A stretch of 64,000 nt of DNA from contig JAJEKV010000109.1 of assembly GCA_021234155.1 (NCBI GenBank), positions 1,231,193-1,295,192 on the forward strand. The letters run 5' to 3'. Shown in pieces: positions 1-11,370 of the stretch; the first letter of the stretch is position 1, and each line of letters starts with the position of its first letter. The notes beneath the pieces were generated by a model. It saw only the letters and a list, made by a program, of their open reading frames with translations, was not told the origin of the DNA and did no database searches. The DNA is from Isoetes taiwanensis (lineage: Eukaryota > Streptophyta > Lycopodiopsida > Isoetales > Isoetaceae). The translations under genes and the position numbers were made by a program.

Positions 1-101
1 TTGATAAATAAATAAGTCGAATCGAAGTTTAAATAGGGTGTATTACCAATTCTACATTTAGAAATAGCAAAAATTCGAACAACAAACCAGGCATTTTGAT
101 T

Positions 102-580
102 CCACCCCCTCACAGTGCTCCCACCCATTCGGGTTTGCAAAACCGATCCCACCCCCGGGCGACTGTGGTGAGTGGTTGAGCATGGTTTGGTGCCAAATCT
201 TGCCTAAATGCAGTAGGTATATTATTCGACCTAACTCATCCCAGCTTAGTAGGAATTGACCCCTAATCTGTCCAAATTGGCCAACGCCGAAGTCAAATGG
301 AGCTCCACCCCTCACGAGTCCTGCACTCCATTCGGGTTTGGAATCCGATTCCGCCCAAAGCACCGTTGGTGAGTGGTCGAACCCCAAACTCCACCACAAC
401 TTGCCCAAATAAGGCGAAGTAAAGGCTCAATCCTATCTATCTCGATGAGATATCCAGATTATGTCTTTAGTTCTCTAGTTTAGCATCATTAGTGACCTAA
501 ACAAGAGCCCACCCTCACAGAGTGCGCCCCAACCAGCCGGGTTTGCAAACCGATCCCACCCCTCAAGATCGGTGAGTGGT
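102..580 (+). repeat. Three diverged copies of an ~80-bp motif
   Basis: Copies lie at about 102-181, 303-381 and 507-580. Each starts with a CCACCCCTCAC-like block, continues through CATTCGGGTTTG and CCGATCC, and ends in GGTGAGTGGT. Spacing is about 200 bp and the copies are diverged. They lie in the putative 5' LTR/leader of the gypsy element. Confidence 0.65.
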
Positions 581-663
581 CTCGTCCGAATTGATCCAAG
601 TTATCCTTAGACGAACCAAAATCATTGCTTAGGGACCCTTAGGAGCATTTCCAAGCTCGCTTA

Positions 664-750
664 GCCTATAAATCATACCTCTAGACCTCGTGAAAGTCGA
701 GAATTGTAAACCTAAAATTTTCCCAAAATTAGGGTTTTGCCTATAAAGGG
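664..750 (+). promoter_or_regulatory. Two TATA-like boxes, putative LTR promoter
   Basis: CCTATAAATC at 664-673 and CCTATAAAGG at 740-749 both look like plant TATA boxes. The second is followed by a C/T-rich stretch suited to transcription start. They precede the gag region, so a retrotransposon promoter is the simplest reading. No transcript evidence is available. Confidence 0.4.
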
Positions 751-1286
751 GAACCCAAGTGTCATTTTTTCCTTCCAACCTCGGCCTCGCTTCCAAGCCG
801 ATTTCCCCATCCTTAGGGCTTCAAGATCCGGCCCCTCATTATCCCCAAATTCTCCTCGGCTCATGGCCACTTCTTCATTCAAGCGATGGTACAACAGCCA
901 CATGTACCATGTGGTCGGTTTACATCGAATTGCCTTCGGTTCTTCCGGGGAACTCGACATTGAGGCCACCATCAACGCCACTCCCTTCTACCGTAACATC
1001 ATGTCGTAATTCCATGCCAAGATAGGACCCTTTCTCTCGTAGAACTCCCACCTTGCGAGGGTATTTTGCACCTAACACCGGCCTCAAGTCACCCCCGCAA
1101 GACATCCCAAATGTAGATAAGTACTTAGAGAATAAAGCACCGCCTTCCCAACTATATGTCCATCTCTGTAATAGGAGGAGGTACTTCTCCCATATACAAA
1201 GCCAGAAGAGCCATCTTTTCTATCTCTTCTGGGTCAAACCCAGATAGGGGAACCCTCGCAGCCTTTTAGAAGTTGAACCCATAGCC

Positions 1287-1376
1287 ATGGCCGCAGCAGA
1301 GGAGGAACGGATGCTAATTTCGAAAGCACGAAAGCAAGAAGAAGAGGAGGAGGATGAATACCTAATCAGACCGTAA
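1287..1376 (+). pseudogene. Possible gag N-terminus (chromovirus)
   Basis: A short ATG-initiated frame begins MAAAEEERMLISKARKQ, is very rich in Glu, Lys and Arg, and stops after about 30 codons. It is the first plausible start after the TATA-like boxes and precedes the recognisable gag domain by about 1.6 kb. The intervening DNA (1377-2980) holds only short frames, including one of 80 codons at 2067-2309. The assignment rests on position and composition only. Confidence 0.3.
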
Positions 1377-2989
1377 GACTTGGATCTAGAATGAGAGAGG
1401 CGCCAGCGTAACAGCCAGATCCAAAGCTTCAAGAGGGATCATGAGCAACAAGAAGAGCCCCACCACTCAGTGGCATTACAAGCTTGACACCTGTTCATAG
1501 CAAAGCAGGCATATCTAACCCTTCACGACATCAAGAATCTTCCACAAGGTCACGGCACAGGCCTTAGGGTGGATGAGATTTTACACCTTCTACGACAAAG
1601 CAGCATGATCTCGACGACTTCATCGATCGAGAAGCCCAGACTTCCCTATCGCGATAAGAGAAGCCAAGACCTTCACCGGGCGACATCATCGATATAGAGG
1701 CTTACGCAGCATCGATTGATGATGGCCGCAACGGAATTGCCCTGAGGAGAGGAGTTCATGGCAATTCAGAACAAATGGGCATCAAAGGCAAGTCCACATC
1801 AGATTATTACCGAAGCTCGCCAACACCCATCCCGAAGCAAAGATGGAGGCAAAATCAACCTAAGGAGGCTGGTGCACCAAGACTTCGTGAGAGCTAGAGG
1901 AGATACCAAAGGATGACTTCACGGAAGGCACAGTGGCAACTTCCTCGCCCGGGCCAAGAAACAAAAGGCATGATAAGGCGCCGATACTACCCCCCGCTGT
2001 CGCCGATCTGGAAGAATAGCTGCTATTCACCGCCAATTTAGCCCAAGGGGTGAAGAAGGGGTCTTTATGCTTATCGCCTTCAGGGTTTGGACACCATGCA
2101 CGACATTACCTCCAAATATCGACCATGTTGTCCCCGATCAAGAGAGCGATTGCATTAACCATCTTCGACTTCGGCCATCCCTTATAGGCGCAAGCAGGCG
2201 ATTGGCAAAGGATACCGCTGCAGATACATCTGATAGGAGAATTCAAGACATGGAGGCAAGATCCAAGGAGGAACGCCAACAAATATCCTCGAACTTAACA
2301 GATCATTAGGTACGCCCAAGTGAAGAAATTTTTGAGGACCACCCCGATTACCTCAAGAAGTTTGAAGAGTAAAAGTTTATTAATTTGCATGTAAAAGCTT
2401 ATTATATATGAATATAATATATATCTTTTTTGTATATAATTGCTCCTTCAAATTGTATAAACAAGTAAAACAACGTAACACACAAAAAACAAGAACTAAT
2501 GATCGAATGTACTCTAATGTGCATGCAAAATAGAGTACCTAGAAACCTTGATGAACACAAAAGCGAGAACAAGGACGCATTCCCACCAAGGCGCTTCCAA
2601 AATTAGGAATTTGCCGTAATCTCGACATGGCGCGTAACACCGAGGAGGAGCTATCCCAAATCAGGTCCGACATCCACGACATAAGGGCATTTGCGCCAGG
2701 GCAAAGCAGCAGTGAGGGAGGACAGACCGCATGTCCCCGCCGGAAACGCCACCGGGCCGTAACAAAGGTAAACGGTAGGAAGAGAAGCGTATGAGAAGAT
2801 CTCCTAGCTCGATCCTCAAGCTCCAAACTGGATACGCACTCCCAAGATCTAAGAGCTGGAAGAAGAGGCACGAGGTCCCCAGAGATCCAAACCGCGGTCG
2901 TGGACGATCACGACGGACTACCGTAAGAAAGTCGACTCTTTAGTAATATGTGGAAAGCCGTGAAAGTTAGAGCAGTTTTCGGGGAAAAC

Positions 2990-3600
2990 AGATCCGAATG
3001 GAAGCAGAGGCATGGCTGGATGAGATGAGTGAGTATGGCAACGCCTATGGCATGAAAGATAAAGACAAAGGCGTGGTAGCAATGTAAAGAAACCTCAAGG
3101 GTGCAGCCAGAATTTGGTGGAAGGGGTATGCCAAAGCACATGGGCCGAAAGCAGGACAAATTGTAAGTTCGTAAAGTTCGCCAAGGCATTCAAACATCAT
3201 TATGTACCGAGAGAACATAAGTGCAACATGATGCAAAGCAGCTCTATAGGTCGCAACAAGGCAACAAATCACCCCGTAAATACACCTGAGGAATTCATGA
3301 GACTAAGGCTTTATGTGCCAAAGTTGAGTGAAAAGCATGCGTAGAAGGCTATATTGAAGGCTTGAACGATGAGATCCGCAAGTTTGTAAGGGCAATAAAC
3401 CCGGTCCGGTGGTCGAGGCGTAAGCAAAGGCCATAAGTTTGCAAGGAACAGTCCACAAGAGCAGCTTCAAGGCAGCAAGATTTCCGTGATAAGGGGAAGA
3501 GCACAGGGGGCTATAGCCCAAGGGCTGCAAGCCCAAGAGCTAGCAAGACGCAAAGCATAATTCAAATTATGGGAAGCAAGGCAACACAAGTAGTGGCAAG
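2990..3600 (+). pseudogene. Gag capsid region of Ty3/gypsy chromovirus
   Basis: The translated + strand shows the conserved retrotransposon gag core. An ARIWW segment at about 3100-3120 is followed by FAKAFKHHYVPRE (about 3180-3220), TPEEFMRLRLYVP (about 3288-3320) and a short basic tail (about 3390-3430). Gag packages element RNA into cytoplasmic particles. The frame is interrupted by stops (for example just after 3340) and by frame changes, and no clear CCHC knuckle is left. It lies upstream of the protease and RT segments, as expected. Confidence 0.6.
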
Positions 3601-4089
3601 GTGAAAAGAAATGTAAGCTTCAAGGAGCAAGGAGCCAAGTCTAACTACTCCCAAGCTGAGGCAATTCTCAAAATCCATTCCAAGGAAAAGAAGCAGAATG
3701 TATAGAGAAGCAAATTGTGGTTTCAGATGCTTCCAGCCGGGCATAGGACCAACAACTCCCCCGATTATGAATGCGCATTGGCGTAGCTGGGATGGGAGAC
3801 ACCATCTGACGCAGACGACGACGGCACCTGATTACATCCATGGTGAGTGTCACATCTTTTGCAGCCTATTGATACAGTGGAATGCAGAAAGTCAAAGATA
3901 AAGTGATCTCAACGACCGAAAAGCCCAAGAGAAATCCTTTATAGTATTGATAGACTCGAAGCAAATATAATTTTGCATCCCCTAGGATGGTAAGCATGTT
4001 GAAGCTAAGGCCGCTAAAGTCCAAGCCCGTGCCGCTGGTGTTAGCCAATGGAGCAATTAGGGGCATACAAATGGGAAGAGAATAAACTT

Positions 4090-4270
4090 CAATGTAGACT
4101 TGCCGTGTTAATGTTGGGCGCTGGGAGCGAAGTAATGAATATAGGCAAGTATGATCTCATTATTGAATGGAATATCTTGACCAGCAGAGCAATCATCGAT
4201 TGTGGGAAACGAAGGTGACCTTAACAACGCCGAGGGCAAAGTCATCAAATCACAGTGTAAAGAAGTAACC
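4090..4270 (+). pseudogene. Retropepsin-like protease remnant of the gypsy element
   Basis: A segment reading YDLIIEWNILTSRAIIDC (about 4148-4202) resembles the part of Ty3/gypsy aspartic proteases after the active site, where LGMDWL and AVIDC motifs are usual. The catalytic D-S/T-G triad is not visible, so the domain is truncated or too mutated to recognise. It sits between gag and RT, the canonical location. Processing of the element polyprotein would have been its role. Confidence 0.4.
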
Positions 4271-4499
4271 CCAATCATGCAATGCATGAGTAGCTTAAAA
4301 ATTGCTTAAGTGCATAAGAAAGCAGCAGTGGCCTATCTCCTTAAGCTTGAGCTCCAAGATCGAGCCGGAGAGAAATAAAGAGATCAAAGAATCCAGCAAG
4401 CTTCCTGTGCCAATAGCAAAGTTGATCGAGGAATTTCAATGACTTGTTCCCCGATGAGATTAAGCAGCCTCCGCCTATAGAGGAGTCGAGTGTGAAATA

Positions 4500-5115
4500 G
4501 CACTTGAACCCGGACGGCCTACAAGCAAGGCACCTTATAGGATGTCAACCGAGGAGTTGACAGAGTTAAAGAAGCAGCTTGCAAGAATTGCTAGACCTAG
4601 GGTTCATAAGACCTAGTGTCTCCCCGCTCGAGCCCCTATTCTCTTTGTGAAGAAGAAGGATGGCAGCCTTTAGGATGCATTGATTACCGCCAGCTAAATA
4701 AGCACACCATCAAAAATAAGTATGCCTTGCCTAGGTCAGATGACTTAATGGACCAGGGGCAGGGGAGCAAAGATCTTCTCCAAAATAGATCTCGATCGAT
4801 ATCACCAGATTAGGATCAAGGAGGAAGACATTCATAAGACAGCGTTCAGACAAGATATGGGCACTATGAGTTCACAGCTATGCCCTTTGGATTGTCTAAT
4901 GCACCAGCAACATTCATGAGATTAATGAACGACGCCTTCCTCGCTAATTTCTAGATTCTTTCATCATAGTCTTCTTCGACGATATCTTGGTTTACAAAGA
5001 AGTCTCTGTGGAGGAGCACGCCAACACTTGAGGAAGGTGCTTGAAAAGTTAAGAAGGCATCAACTCTTTATGGTTATCGGCGCCACTTCGCGAACCGAAA
5101 GAGTGGAGTACTTTG
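4500..5115 (+). pseudogene. Ty3/gypsy reverse transcriptase remnant
   Basis: Frames on the + strand contain CIDYRQLNKHTIKNKYALPR (about 4675-4732), a diverged DLDRYHQI block (about 4790-4812), [16 protein letters not shown] (about 4872-4920), and FDDILVY (about 4975-4995) carrying the catalytic Asp-Asp pair. These are RT motifs 1 to 5 of Ty3/gypsy elements. At least three frame changes and a TAG at about 4951 interrupt the reading frame. RT would copy the element RNA into DNA in cytoplasmic particles. Confidence 0.8.
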
Positions 5116-5254
5116 GGGCACGGATCACGCCAGGGGCATTTCCACGCACTCGCTAAGATAGAAGCCGGATCGGCTGGCCGGCACCAAAGAATACGATGAA
5201 GTCGAGCTTCCTAGGGCTAGCGTGCTATTATAGAAGATTTGTCAAGAATTTTGC

Positions 5255-5760
5255 CAAGGTAGCAGCCCATTAATCCGATCTCACAAAAGGTGGGAAGATA
5301 AAAGATTGGGCAGCCCATTGGCAAAACAAGGCCCAGAAAGCATTTGAGACGCTAAAGGAAGCTTTGACGACGGCGCCAGTATTGGTCTTGCCAGATCCGA
5401 CCAAAGATAAGCTTGTAGCAACAGATGCTAGCGTGATAGCGACAAAGCGCAAATTCATGCGGAGGAAAGAGTAGTAGCCTATGATTCCAAGAAGTTGAAC
5501 GACGCCGAAAGCCGCCTTACCCAACGCATGATCGAGGAGCCCCCGGCTATAGTAAGGGCTTTAAGAATTTGGAGGCATTATTTATTGGGAAGAAAATTCC
5601 GCTTAGACACAGATCATCAAAGCCTCCAATATATATTTTACGCAGCTTAGCCCCTTAATTTGAGGCAAAGGAGATGGATGGAATTCTTGGAAGAATATGA
5701 CTTTGAGATAAGTTATAAGCCGTGAAGCTCAATGTGGTTGCGGACGCCCTTTCCGTGAAG
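5255..5760 (+). pseudogene. Ty3/gypsy RNase H remnant
   Basis: Downstream of RT the frames give AQKAFETLKEALTTAPVLV followed by LPDPTKDKLVATDAS (about 5330-5435), then AYDSKKLNDAESRLTQ, RIWRHYLLGRKF and DTDHQSLQYI (about 5478-5640), and WMEFLEEYDFEISYKP (about 5673-5722). These are the RT connection and RNase H motifs of Ty3/gypsy polyproteins, with the DAS and TDHQSL acidic positions kept. A frameshift near 5450 and a stop near 5649 break it. RNase H removes the RNA template during element replication. Confidence 0.75.
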
Positions 5761-5989
5761 CCCTTGGCAACCAGAATTCATTGTAACGCCATATCAACAC
5801 TTGTAAGTGACTTTGGCAAGAAGATTGAGGAAGCATTGCCGACGGACCTCGACTTCAAGGAAGTTTGGGCGAGCCTTTCCAAAGAGGCCGTGACCTGACA
5901 AGGAAAAGGGAGATGTTCGTGCACTATAAGAAGGAAGGGAACTTGCTATATTATAAAACAAATTGTGTGTACCAAAATCTTCGCGAAGT

Positions 5990-6700
5990 TAGAAAGCTTA
6001 TTTTGAATGATACACACAAATAGTCCCATAGCAGGGCATGCAGGGGTTCATGAAGACATATTTCAAGATTAGAAGCAGCTTATTATTGGCCCTGCAAGAT
6101 GAAGAAGGAAATAGCAAGATATATTAGAGAGTGCCGATATGCCAGCAGACAAAGGCGAACAGCTCCGGATCCCAGTGCCTTGGAACCATTGCCCGTAAGC
6201 AATGCTAAGTGGGAGGTGATAAGCATGGATTTTATTACAGGACTCCCAAGAACAGCAAAGGGGCAAAGATGCCTTGATGGTGGTAGTAGATAAGTTGTCA
6301 AAGATGGCACACTTTGTGCCGCAAGCAGACAACAGATACACGATTAGACACAAACCAACCTATTTGTTAAGGAGATTTTTAGGCTCCATGGCATGCCAAG
6401 GGGAGATAATCTCGGATAGAGACTCCAAGTTTATGAGTGCCTTTGGCAGACCTATTCACCACCATCCGCATTTAAGCTGATGAGCACGCATATCATCCCC
6501 AAACAGATGGTCGACGGAGAGGACCAACAGATCATCGAAGATATGTTAAGAAGCTATGTATGGAACAAGCAATCCAAGTGGGATGATTTCATCTACCTAG
6601 TAGAGTTTGCCTACAACAAAGACTAAAGCGTGAGTCATCGCAGATGAGTCCTTTTATGATTAATTATGGGTATCGTTGTCTTACCCCGTGATACTTGGCA
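5990..6700 (+). pseudogene. Ty3/gypsy integrase remnant
   Basis: The zinc-binding N-terminal part is seen as HAGVHED (about 6037-6057) and IARYIRECRYASRQR (about 6109-6153). The catalytic core follows with WEVISMDFITGLPRT (about 6210-6254) holding the first Asp, MMVVVDKLSKMAHFVP (about 6274-6320), DRDSKFMSAFGR (about 6416-6450) with the second Asp, and AYHPQTDGR (about 6488-6514) ahead of the Glu helix. Frame changes near 6275 and 6480 and other stops make it inactive. Integrase would insert element DNA into the genome. Confidence 0.75.
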
Positions 6701-7089
6701 CAACCCCCTGTGGTCCAAGGTGGAAGTCTCCCCCCAGATGCTTTCGAAATGCAAGACTTGGTGGAGGAAGTGAGAGGATATCTCCTTGCAAAGAAGAAGC
6801 AAAAGTAAAAGCATCGCCGACAAGCATAGGATCGGTAAGAGAATTTGAAGTGGGAGACAAAGTGTGGTTGAAGATCAAAGTCAAGCGTGCCAAGCTCAAG
6901 ATCTAAGCAATTGCAAGAAGCTTGCTCCAAGATGGGCTGGACCCTTCGTAATAGAGAAGAGAGTAGGTAACCAATCCTACAAGTTGGACTTGCCAAAGAC
7001 ATCTTAAGATACATAAGGTTTTCCACGTAAGTTTGCTAAAGAGGCACACCCCAAACCCCGAGGAAAATATTGAGACAAACGAAGTTTTT

Positions 7090-7270
7090 AGAAATGACTG
7101 ACGAAAGCATATTGAAATCGTTCCGAAGTCCTTCTTAATAGATCTTATAAGAAGACAAGAAGGTCAAAATTCCTCCAATACCTTGTGAAGTGGAAGCACT
7201 TACCGCTGGAAGACGCCACGGGTACTTGAGTCGATCTTAAGAAACAAGACTCGAAGTTTATGGAGCAATG
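7090..7270 (+). pseudogene. Chromodomain at the end of the gypsy polyprotein
   Basis: The frame through about 7111-7260 reads SKFLQYLVKWKHLPLEDATG, which matches the YLVKWKGLP core of retroviral-type chromodomains. Chromodomains on plant gypsy integrases direct insertion towards certain chromatin states. Its position after the integrase and just before the candidate 3' LTR is canonical. The frame is short, has a stop inside the usual domain end, and is out of phase with the upstream integrase. Confidence 0.65.
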
Positions 7271-7450
7271 CAAGGGTCACCACCACCGGCGTAGTCGACA
7301 TCAAAGAACCAAGAAATCGCCCGTGCATGTCGATTTGGGTTTGCATTTAAGCATGTGTAGCTAAGGCTAATCTACGCATGCAGCCTATGCTAGGCATGGG
7401 TTGCATGCTGTTATCGATGATGAGACCACTACGGTGCTCTAGGGCGGGGT

Positions 7451-8035
7451 GTAATGTCAATGTAGGCATGACCGCTGTTTCGCTTGTTTGAGTGGAAGGT
7501 AGATTAGAAGTCTACTGCTCCACCGAAGTAGACGACCTCGAGAGAAAGGAGGTCATTGAGAGATGCATTGATAGGAAAAGCACCTTTAGCCCCATATATG
7601 CTTTGATAGGAGGAATCTATCCTTCACGCCCCATATACCGGAAGGATATCCTCCACCGGGCAACTAGAGGTGTAGGCATGAGCGCATATAGCATATAGGG
7701 CGCCATCTTTTCGCCGATGGGAGAAACATAATCTTCCTATGCCGAAGAGATATGCCTTGCATCCATATAATTGTAATTAATGGGTGGTTCCCTTACAACC
7801 AACCCTTATAATAATAATTAAATAGATACTAACGTGGCGCACATCCCCGCAGGCAACTAGAAGGACCGAAAGGCAGGAGGGTAGCTTACAAGAACTCACA
7901 ATGCATAATTTTGTCATAATGTGTTGTGAGGAGGCTAAGGAAGTTTTTTAGTTAAAACCTTAAAGCTATAATTGACGCTAATTTTGTTAATGAAGTAGAG
8001 GACTAAAGAGCCTCTCACCATAGTACAATTACAAA
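7451..8035 (+). mobile_element. Candidate 3' LTR of the gypsy element (degenerate)
   Basis: The sequence begins TGTAATGTCAATG directly after a G-rich tract (CTAGGGCGGGG, 7440-7450) that could be a polypurine tract, and follows the chromodomain at the distance expected of a 3' LTR. I see no matching copy in 1-1286, so pairing with a 5' LTR fails. The right limit is set only by the start of the next element and is approximate. Confidence 0.35.
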
Positions 8036-8159
8036 GAAACTATAAATATTACTTGAGGTGATTAATATAATATGGATATGTAAGTGTTGTAATTGCGTGA
8101 TATGCAAAAACCCAAGGTGGAGACGCGATGCCGGTGACGATCAAGTCAAGGTGGGAGAA

Positions 8160-9744
8160 TGTGACGCTTCAAAGATAATATACGCCCTAATACGATATTA
8201 TAATCGCTATCGCGTGCATGTCACAAGTGACATGTACTTGAGAGTAGGACAACGCTGCACCTAGGAGCTAAAGGTTGCACCTAGGGGCAACCTTGATGTT
8301 GGGTATGTAATTAAACATACACAACAAAAAAGGTTCCTTTGTTCATCCATTTCCAAATTGGCTTAAAGCCATTTGCCCATGTGGATGCCCTAACCTAGAT
8401 AGGGTCTATATAAGGGCTAAAACCCTAGACCCTAGCTCTCCTTTCACTTTGCCAATTAGGGTTTTCTAGAGCTTCCTTTCCTCTTTCGCATTTAGGGCTT
8501 CCCTGGGCCAATTCGGCCAAGGTAAGGCTCGAAATCGCATTGCCAGTTCCCGGAAAAGTCGGATTTGCACAACAAGTTGTTGAGTAGCACCGCCTTCGCA
8601 AGATCGAGCATGGACGCCTTCCAAGGATCGAGCAAGCCAAGGAGCGTATCTAGTTGTTCTGTTGTAAAAACCGCCTTTAGGCATGGCAATATGCCGGTTT
8701 AGTATGTTAGATCATCTCTGAAGCCTTGTAGATCCCTAGATCCGAGACTCTAACGAATGAACCTAACATTGGATGTTAAGAAGGTAGATTGACATGATTC
8801 TCTATCTCTGTTCTGTGGATATTGCATGTATTCTACTGTGATCTCCTTTGTTGTGGGAAGGGGGGTAGAGACCTAAAGGTCGTGTAGAGGATGCTCCTAG
8901 CATAGCACCTTAGTTCCCACGTGTCGCCCCCGCACGGAGCCCACCCGGCCAGGGGTGAAGGGGCAATGCCTGCTGATAAGGAGGAACTTGTCTCAACGCC
9001 GACCCACCCTCCGGTAGTAAAGCCTATCGGGGTCTTTGGCCGGGCTAGGCTTAATAGCTTGTCACCGCGTGTGGGCAAGGTATGAGCTCGACACTGTGGG
9101 GTGGTGGATATGACCTTCCAAAGGAGTTCAAGTCGAATACGGCAAAGGCCCTCTAGCCACCAGCGATGAGCATGGATACCTCTGGAGGAGAGGTAGCTCT
9201 CTTCCCCCTCCTCATCTGGGTTGGGGAGATGCAACCCGCCAGTAGTAGCCCTCTGGCTACTCACCCTGGCTACGGCCAGTCCCAACACTTTTCAGCCTAC
9301 TCGCAACCCCTCCAAAGTGTGCATGGGAGGGGCGGATGGAGTGGACTACCCTAAGCCATGTTCTATGCCAGCCAAATCCATTGCCATGAATTCCCTCCCC
9401 GCAATGAACTCGAGGCCTAGCCGCCGGGCCATCCCCCTTGAGTCCGAGCCCCGGTAGGATCCTCCTTTGTATTATTGTTATGAAGGTATTGCCGACTCGT
9501 GATGTTGCTATTGTTATGGTGATTGTGTTGTATATTATTGGTTGTGCTCACGTTTGTTTGTTACGCTTCCGCAGATAGGTCGATCCGATGGAAGACGGAT
9601 GAATGACACATCCACTCTTCCCTTGCTGGCTCTGCCCCCATTGGAGTGGAGTCAGGTGGATGGCCCCTGTCAGGCAGCTGCCAGGGGGAATGCTCCTCCT
9701 TCGAGTACGATGCGGGCATCGTATAAGGAGTAGGGGACGTCACA
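8160..9744 (+). mobile_element. Long LTR, copy 1 (1,585 bp)
   Basis: It starts TGTGACG and ends CGTCACA, a perfect 7-bp inverted terminal pair of the TG...CA class. It is preceded by a purine-rich tract (AAGTCAAGGTGGGAGAA, 8143-8159) that looks like a polypurine tract. It is homologous over its whole length to 9908-11370, with shared blocks near the start, around GGGAAGGGGGGTAGAGACC (about 8856 and 10546) and near the end. No protein-coding domain is visible. Frames within it, such as 8833-9288 (-), are by-products. Confidence 0.75.
8405..8428 (+). promoter_or_regulatory. TATA box with telo-box in LTR copy 1
   Basis: TCTATATAAGGG at 8405-8416 is a strong plant TATA box. A few bases on, AAACCCTA appears, the telo-box motif common just downstream of plant TATA boxes. 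The pair sits about 245 bp into the LTR, a normal place for an LTR promoter. Confidence 0.55.
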
Positions 9745-9907
9745 GTTATGGAACAAGTGATGTGATTATAAAATTAAAACTTAAATATTACCTTGGGGTA
9801 ATTGTTATAAAAATTGCATGCATGAATTGTGTTGCAAGGATCATGCAGATTTCCAAGGAGAGGAGACTCGTGATGCTGAGAACAATATCAATTCAAGGTG
9901 GGGAGAT
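9745..9907 (+). mobile_element. Residual internal segment between the two LTR copies
   Basis: This 163-bp stretch resembles the DNA just upstream of LTR copy 1 (about 8036-8159), sharing a TAAATATTAC block and ending in the same purine tract before the LTR (TCAAGGTGGGGAGAT). No tRNA primer-binding site follows LTR copy 1. The segment is therefore the 3' internal end of an element, not a 5' leader. This suggests unequal recombination that joined two 3' ends. Confidence 0.55.
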
Positions 9908-11370
9908 TGTGACGTTCCGGCATAATATACGGTCTGAATACGTATATTATACTGCCACGCCACTCGTACACGTCACCTTGATGACATGTATTAGGGAACC
10001 GTAAAGGGCTGCACCCTAAGGGGCAACCTCATATGTTGCACATATCTATAAACATATGCATTTAAATCCTTTGCCTCATGGCAAAAACCCCGTATGTCCT
10101 TTTAACCCTAAACCTAAAAAGTCATGTAAAAGGAACAAAAGGGGAAACCCTAAACCTTTTCCATTTTTGCATTTCGGCTTCCTTGGGCCATTCCGGCCAA
10201 GCCAAGATGCTAGTTCGCATTGCCAGACGCCGCCAAGCCGCCTTTGCACAACAGATCTTCCAGGATCAGCTGCCTTCCACCCAAACAAAGGCATGGACGC
10301 GATTAGAGGAGCAGAAGCCAGGGGATCAGATAACCAGTGATTCTGTTGTGCAATGCCGACTTTTAGTCCGGCAATTGAGCTGGGATAGCATGTTAGATCA
10401 GTTTTAGCGGCCTTATAGATACTGAGATTACAAGCCCTAACAAAGGAACCTAACCAAGTATGTTTAGGTAGATAGATTAGATGTTATTCTGTATTTCAGT
10501 TCTTTGATGATGATATTTTATTCTATGCACACTCCTATGTATTGGGAAGGGGGGTAGAGACCCTGAAAGCTTCAGTAGTTGATGTATCTAGATAGCCTCA
10601 TTAATTCTCAATTAAAGACCTGCCTAGTTGTGTGTGGCAGGGCTAGCCGGTGGAATAAGGAGGACATGTCCCATTGCAGATTGATCCCTCTGGTGTGTAA
10701 AGCCTACCAGGGATCTTAGAGGCCTAGGCCTAATGACTTGCCACTGCATGTGGGAAAGACATGGGCTCGACACCTCTTGGGTGATGTGTCGCCTTCAAGT
10801 CGTAGACGGGCAATAGCCCTCTAGCCGCCTGTGATGAGCATACGTGCGTCTAGAGAAGGTGATCCTCTTCCTGCCTCATCGGGGCTGGGAGATGAAACCC
10901 AATAGTAGCCCCCTTGGCTATGCACCCAGCAGCATATGGTCCAGTCCCAAGACTCTTCGACCTATTCTGCAAAGTATGCACAGGAGGGGCAGATATGGAG
11001 AGGAATTCCCAACAGCTATGTTCCTATGCCAGACCAATCCATTCTCATTATCTGGAGACCCAAACCATCAGTCCATACCCCTGGAGTCTGAGCCTTGGGT
11101 AGGATCTTCTATTCTTGATGATGTTATTGATGTGTTCACCATGTATGTTATAGTTATATTTGATGTCATGTGCTTATGTTTATTTACGCTTCTGCAGCTA
11201 GGACGGTCCCGAGGGAAGACGGGACAAATGACCCGTCCATTCTTCCTCATCGATTCCTTGCCACGGGATTGATGTCAAGTGGACGGCCTCTGTCAGCTTG
11301 GCTGCTACGGGGATAAACTCCGCCTCTATCGTACGATGGAAGCACCATAGACGAAGTAAGGGGCTCAAAA
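9908..11370 (+). mobile_element. Long LTR, copy 2 (~1,460 bp)
   Basis: It begins TGTGACGTTCC directly after a purine tract and is collinear with 8160-9744. Blocks such as GCATTT.GGCTTCC.TGGGCC (about 8488 and 10169) and the GGGAAGGGGGGTAGAGACC block are shared. Its end is degenerate (about 11360-11370, with CGTCACA no longer recognisable). Divergence from copy 1 is heavy, so the pair is old or comes from two different insertions. Confidence 0.7.

Larger units (their letters stand above)
1..8035 (+). mobile_element. Decayed Ty3/gypsy chromovirus (LTR retrotransposon)
   Basis: Recognisable gag, protease, reverse transcriptase, RNase H, integrase and chromodomain segments follow one another on the + strand in the order typical of Ty3/gypsy elements. 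Every segment is broken by stops and frameshifts, so the copy is dead. A chromodomain-like segment after the integrase places it among chromoviruses. The left part (1-1286) has TATA-like boxes and a repeated leader motif and may be the 5' LTR or leader. The right part (7451 to about 8035) is a candidate 3' LTR. The two do not visibly match, so the outer limits are uncertain and a composite of two elements is possible. Confidence 0.8.

Noticed and set aside
8833-9457. 151-codon minus-strand and overlapping + strand frames in LTR copy 1
   Set aside because: They lie wholly within an LTR, are not kept in the second LTR copy and have no motif.
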